Below are positions 62,537 to 64,000 of a stretch of 64,000 nucleotides of DNA, one piece after another; the first letter of the stretch is position 1; the number at the start of each line of letters is the position of its first letter. The DNA is from a bacterium (GTDB lineage Bacteria > Bdellovibrionota > Bacteriovoracia > Bacteriovoracales > Bacteriovoracaceae): assembly GCA_030425045.1 (NCBI GenBank), contig JAUHVL010000011.1, positions 1 through 64,000 of the forward strand. Reading direction: 5' to 3'. The notes beneath the pieces were generated by a model that had not been told where the DNA came from, made no database searches, and saw nothing but the letters and a program-made list of their open reading frames with translations. A program made the translations under genes and the position numbers.

Positions 62537-63616
62537 TTAATAAGAAGAAAATTTCTGTGATGTTTTTCTTCCAACTTTGATGAGAGGTAACTCTAGTAAA
62601 TGATAGCTTAAAAAAGCACAAACGAATGTCAGCGGTATCGATAAATAGGCTGATTGTAAAAGGGAAAACCATTCAGGAGAGATTTCTTGGGAGCCATTTA
62701 AAAAAAGGTGTTGCCACAGATAAAGGCCATACGAAAGTCCACCTACCCAGCGAAATACTTTTGTTTCGAGAATGAGACTTAATAAACACTTTGGATTAAC
62801 AACTGTAAAAAGAATCATCACAGGAAATAAAATGGCCAAAAGGATTCTTTTTGCGGGAATGGGAAAAATGATTATTAAAGAAATAAACATAATCAATAAA
62901 TAGCCTACCCAAGGTTTTAAATAACTATCAATTAATTTTTTGTTATTTTCATTAAAATAGATAATAGCTAAAATAGCTCCCCAGAGTAGATTATCCAATC
63001 TGGCGAAAGTAAACTGATAGTTATACTCCAGATAAGGTGATATTCCAGTTAAAAGGTTGTACCTTGAATCAACTGCCCTCCAAAAAGCTATGATTAAGGC
63101 CAACATGATTAATGAATAAAGTCGTCTTTGTTTTGGAATATAAATCATCAAAAATGGAAAAAAGAGATAAAAATGCTCCTCAATTGATAGCGACCAAAAA
63201 TGATTAGTAAAACTAAGAGGTGCTGCAAATTCTATAGGTAAATAATTTCTCCAAAATGTCATAGCAGAGATAAATTCCCATTTAGTTACATTAATAATAT
63301 TGAACGATGTCAAAATGGCCAAGAAGAGTAAATAAAGCAATGCCGGAGGTAATATACGAAATGTTCTTCGAATATAGAAAACTTTAAGATTTAAAGTGCC
63401 GTATTTTTTCATACCTATTAATATTCTTGTACAAATAAGAAAACCTGATAGAGCGAAAAAGATATCTACACCATAACCACCAAAACCTGCGTAGAACTGA
63501 ATCTTTGATGGAACCCAATCTTGATGTGTTAAGAAATGAAATCCCATAACAAGAGCAATTGCAACTGTTCTCCATCCGTCTAAAGTTGGAATATAATTTG
63601 CCCTTTGATGATTCAT
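62537..63616 (-). CDS. acyltransferase 3 family (OafA-like) membrane protein
   Basis: 359 residues, about ten helices. Motifs: PTLDGWRTVAIALVMGFHF, GGYGVDIFFALSGFLI, FYIRRTFRILPPAL, and HFWSLSIEEHFYLFFPF. It probably O-acetylates or acylates a surface glycan. GGA precedes the ATG by 6 nt, and the VTC-domain gene ends 11 nt upstream, so the two are co-transcribed. The gene is enclosed by 106-bp direct repeats. Confidence 0.92.
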   Translation of the reverse strand: MNHQRANYIPTLDGWRTVAIALVMGFHFLTHQDWVPSKIQFYAGFGGYGVDIFFALSGFLICTRILIGMKKYGTLNLKVFYIRRTFRILPPALLYLLFLAILTSFNIINVTKWEFISAMTFWRNYLPIEFAAPLSFTNHFWSLSIEEHFYLFFPFLMIYIPKQRRLYSLIMLALIIAFWRAVDSRYNLLTGISPYLEYNYQFTFARLDNLLWGAILAIIYFNENNKKLIDSYLKPWVGYLLIMFISLIIIFPIPAKRILLAILFPVMILFTVVNPKCLLSLILETKVFRWVGGLSYGLYLWQHLFLNGSQEISPEWFSLLQSAYLSIPLTFVCAFLSYHLLELPLIKVGRKTSQKFSSY

Positions 63617-63627
63617 TATTTTCCATA

Positions 63628-64000
63628 TTAAATAAGTGAAGCAGACTGAATACCCACGACGTATTTCGAAAAGCGGCTTACCTTGATTGGTAATGCCTGA
63701 CCAATTTTTTCCACAAGGGCCTTATTTTCAACAGCACTTTTAACTTCCATCACACCAACTTCGCCAATTTTTTCAGAAAAGTTTGTATTAAGAGAGTGAA
63801 ACTTTGTTTGATCAAAAAAGGTAATATCACGATCTAGTGTAACGCGGACTAATCGATCTGCACTTTCCCAATAACACCTTTTATATTGATTAATTAAAAC
63901 AGGGTAAAACTGTGCAGAATCAACCGCATAGAGGTCGACAATTCTATGAGAAAATATATTATCTCTAAACGTTTTAAGTTTTTGCCCTTTCATTAACAAT
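63628..64000 (-). CDS. VTC-domain (polyphosphate polymerase-like) protein, 5' end cut by window edge
   Basis: Only the C-terminal 123 codons are seen; the frame is open to the edge, and VTC domains are longer than this. YPVLINQYKRCYW, RVTLDRDITFF, VMEVKSA and SRFSKYVVGIQ match the later strands of the VTC tunnel domain, with basic and Glu residues that bind polyphosphate and metal. Yeast Vtc4 makes polyphosphate; bacterial roles are mostly unknown. The 3' end is duplicated at 62373-62495. Confidence 0.78.
   Translation of the reverse strand, partial: LLMKGQKLKTFRDNIFSHRIVDLYAVDSAQFYPVLINQYKRCYWESADRLVRVTLDRDITFFDQTKFHSLNTNFSEKIGEVGVMEVKSAVENKALVEKIGQALPIKVSRFSKYVVGIQSASLI
63646..63751. repeat. 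direct repeat, right copy (within the VTC gene)
   Basis: 106 bp matching 62391-62496 with seven mismatches. This copy is the 3' coding part of the VTC-domain gene. Confidence 0.88.

Noticed and set aside
63640-63760. Insertion sequence ends around the acyltransferase
   Set aside because: The repeats are direct, 106 bp, and derived from coding sequence; there are no terminal inverted repeats or transposase.
1-64000. CRISPR arrays, tRNA or rRNA genes, prophage or toxin-antitoxin modules
   Set aside because: I found no regularly spaced repeats, cloverleaf sequences, phage structural genes or recognisable toxin-antitoxin pairs.

Overview
The window is AT-rich, gene-dense chromosomal DNA from a Gram-negative bacterium. 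Outer-membrane machinery supports this (BamB, a YfgM-like protein, LolC/E-like permease, beta-barrel proteins ending in Phe, lipoproteins with LSSC or INSC lipoboxes). The cdaA-cdaR-glmM block for c-di-AMP and abundant HD-GYP-like, PilZ and secreted proteins of unknown family suggest a low-GC predatory lineage of Bdellovibrionota (Bacteriovorax/Halobacteriovorax-like). This placement is inference; no rRNA is present. I see no tRNA, rRNA, CRISPR array, prophage or complete insertion sequence.

Layout. 1-1.7 kb: DinG-like helicase/exonuclease running off the left edge. 2.2-4.7 kb: a compact Fe-S maturation operon (A-type carrier, YgfZ-TPR fusion, BolA, monothiol glutaredoxin). 4.8-9.6 kb: two related secreted proteins, YebC, a surface protein, a class IV aminotransferase, and rpsD with a possible leader pseudoknot. 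9.8-13.5 kb: ArsC/Spx-like protein with OxyR, and a divergent QueD-like/FolE2 pair around a palindrome. 13.5-23.6 kb: a YDGD-repeat secreted protein, MFS transporter, RmuC, HD-GYP-like protein, M15-type peptidase lipoprotein, a secreted protein with a metzincin motif, CBS protein and polyprenyl synthase. 23.6-29.2 kb: FAD oxidoreductase, LolC/E-like permease and the beta-oxidation pair. 29.4-38.1 kb: outer-membrane proteins, YfgM-BamB, and rnc-era-der (der carries a large insertion). 38.2-43.5 kb: a degenerate tyrosine recombinase, an HD-GYP-like paralogue, an HPt-like protein, a repeat-rich intergenic region, and iscR-iscS.

44.6-54.4 kb is one co-directional run of ten genes on the minus strand: cdaA, cdaR, glmM, pdxJ, nnr, tsaE, then MBOAT acyltransferase, SGNH-like protein, ketosynthase and acyl carrier protein. 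The last four resemble the logic of the Dlt system (MBOAT, SGNH-like partner, carrier protein) but have a ketosynthase and no visible DltA-type ligase. I regard this as the best candidate for an undescribed envelope acylation system. 54.4-58.3 kb holds a second envelope cluster (carbamoyltransferase, DUF5989, SxtJ, SGNH hydrolase). 58.3-64 kb holds a PilZ-GAF-AAA-Fis regulator lacking key sigma54-activator motifs, two acyltransferase-3 proteins, an FkbM methyltransferase and a VTC-domain gene whose 3' end is duplicated around one acyltransferase.

Two noncoding signals stand out. One is a 175-180 bp structured repeat in two opposite copies (34.3 and 57.0 kb) with compensatory base changes in its stems. 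The other is the A-B-A'-B' inverted-repeat arrangement in the rpsD leader, which predicts a pseudoknot.
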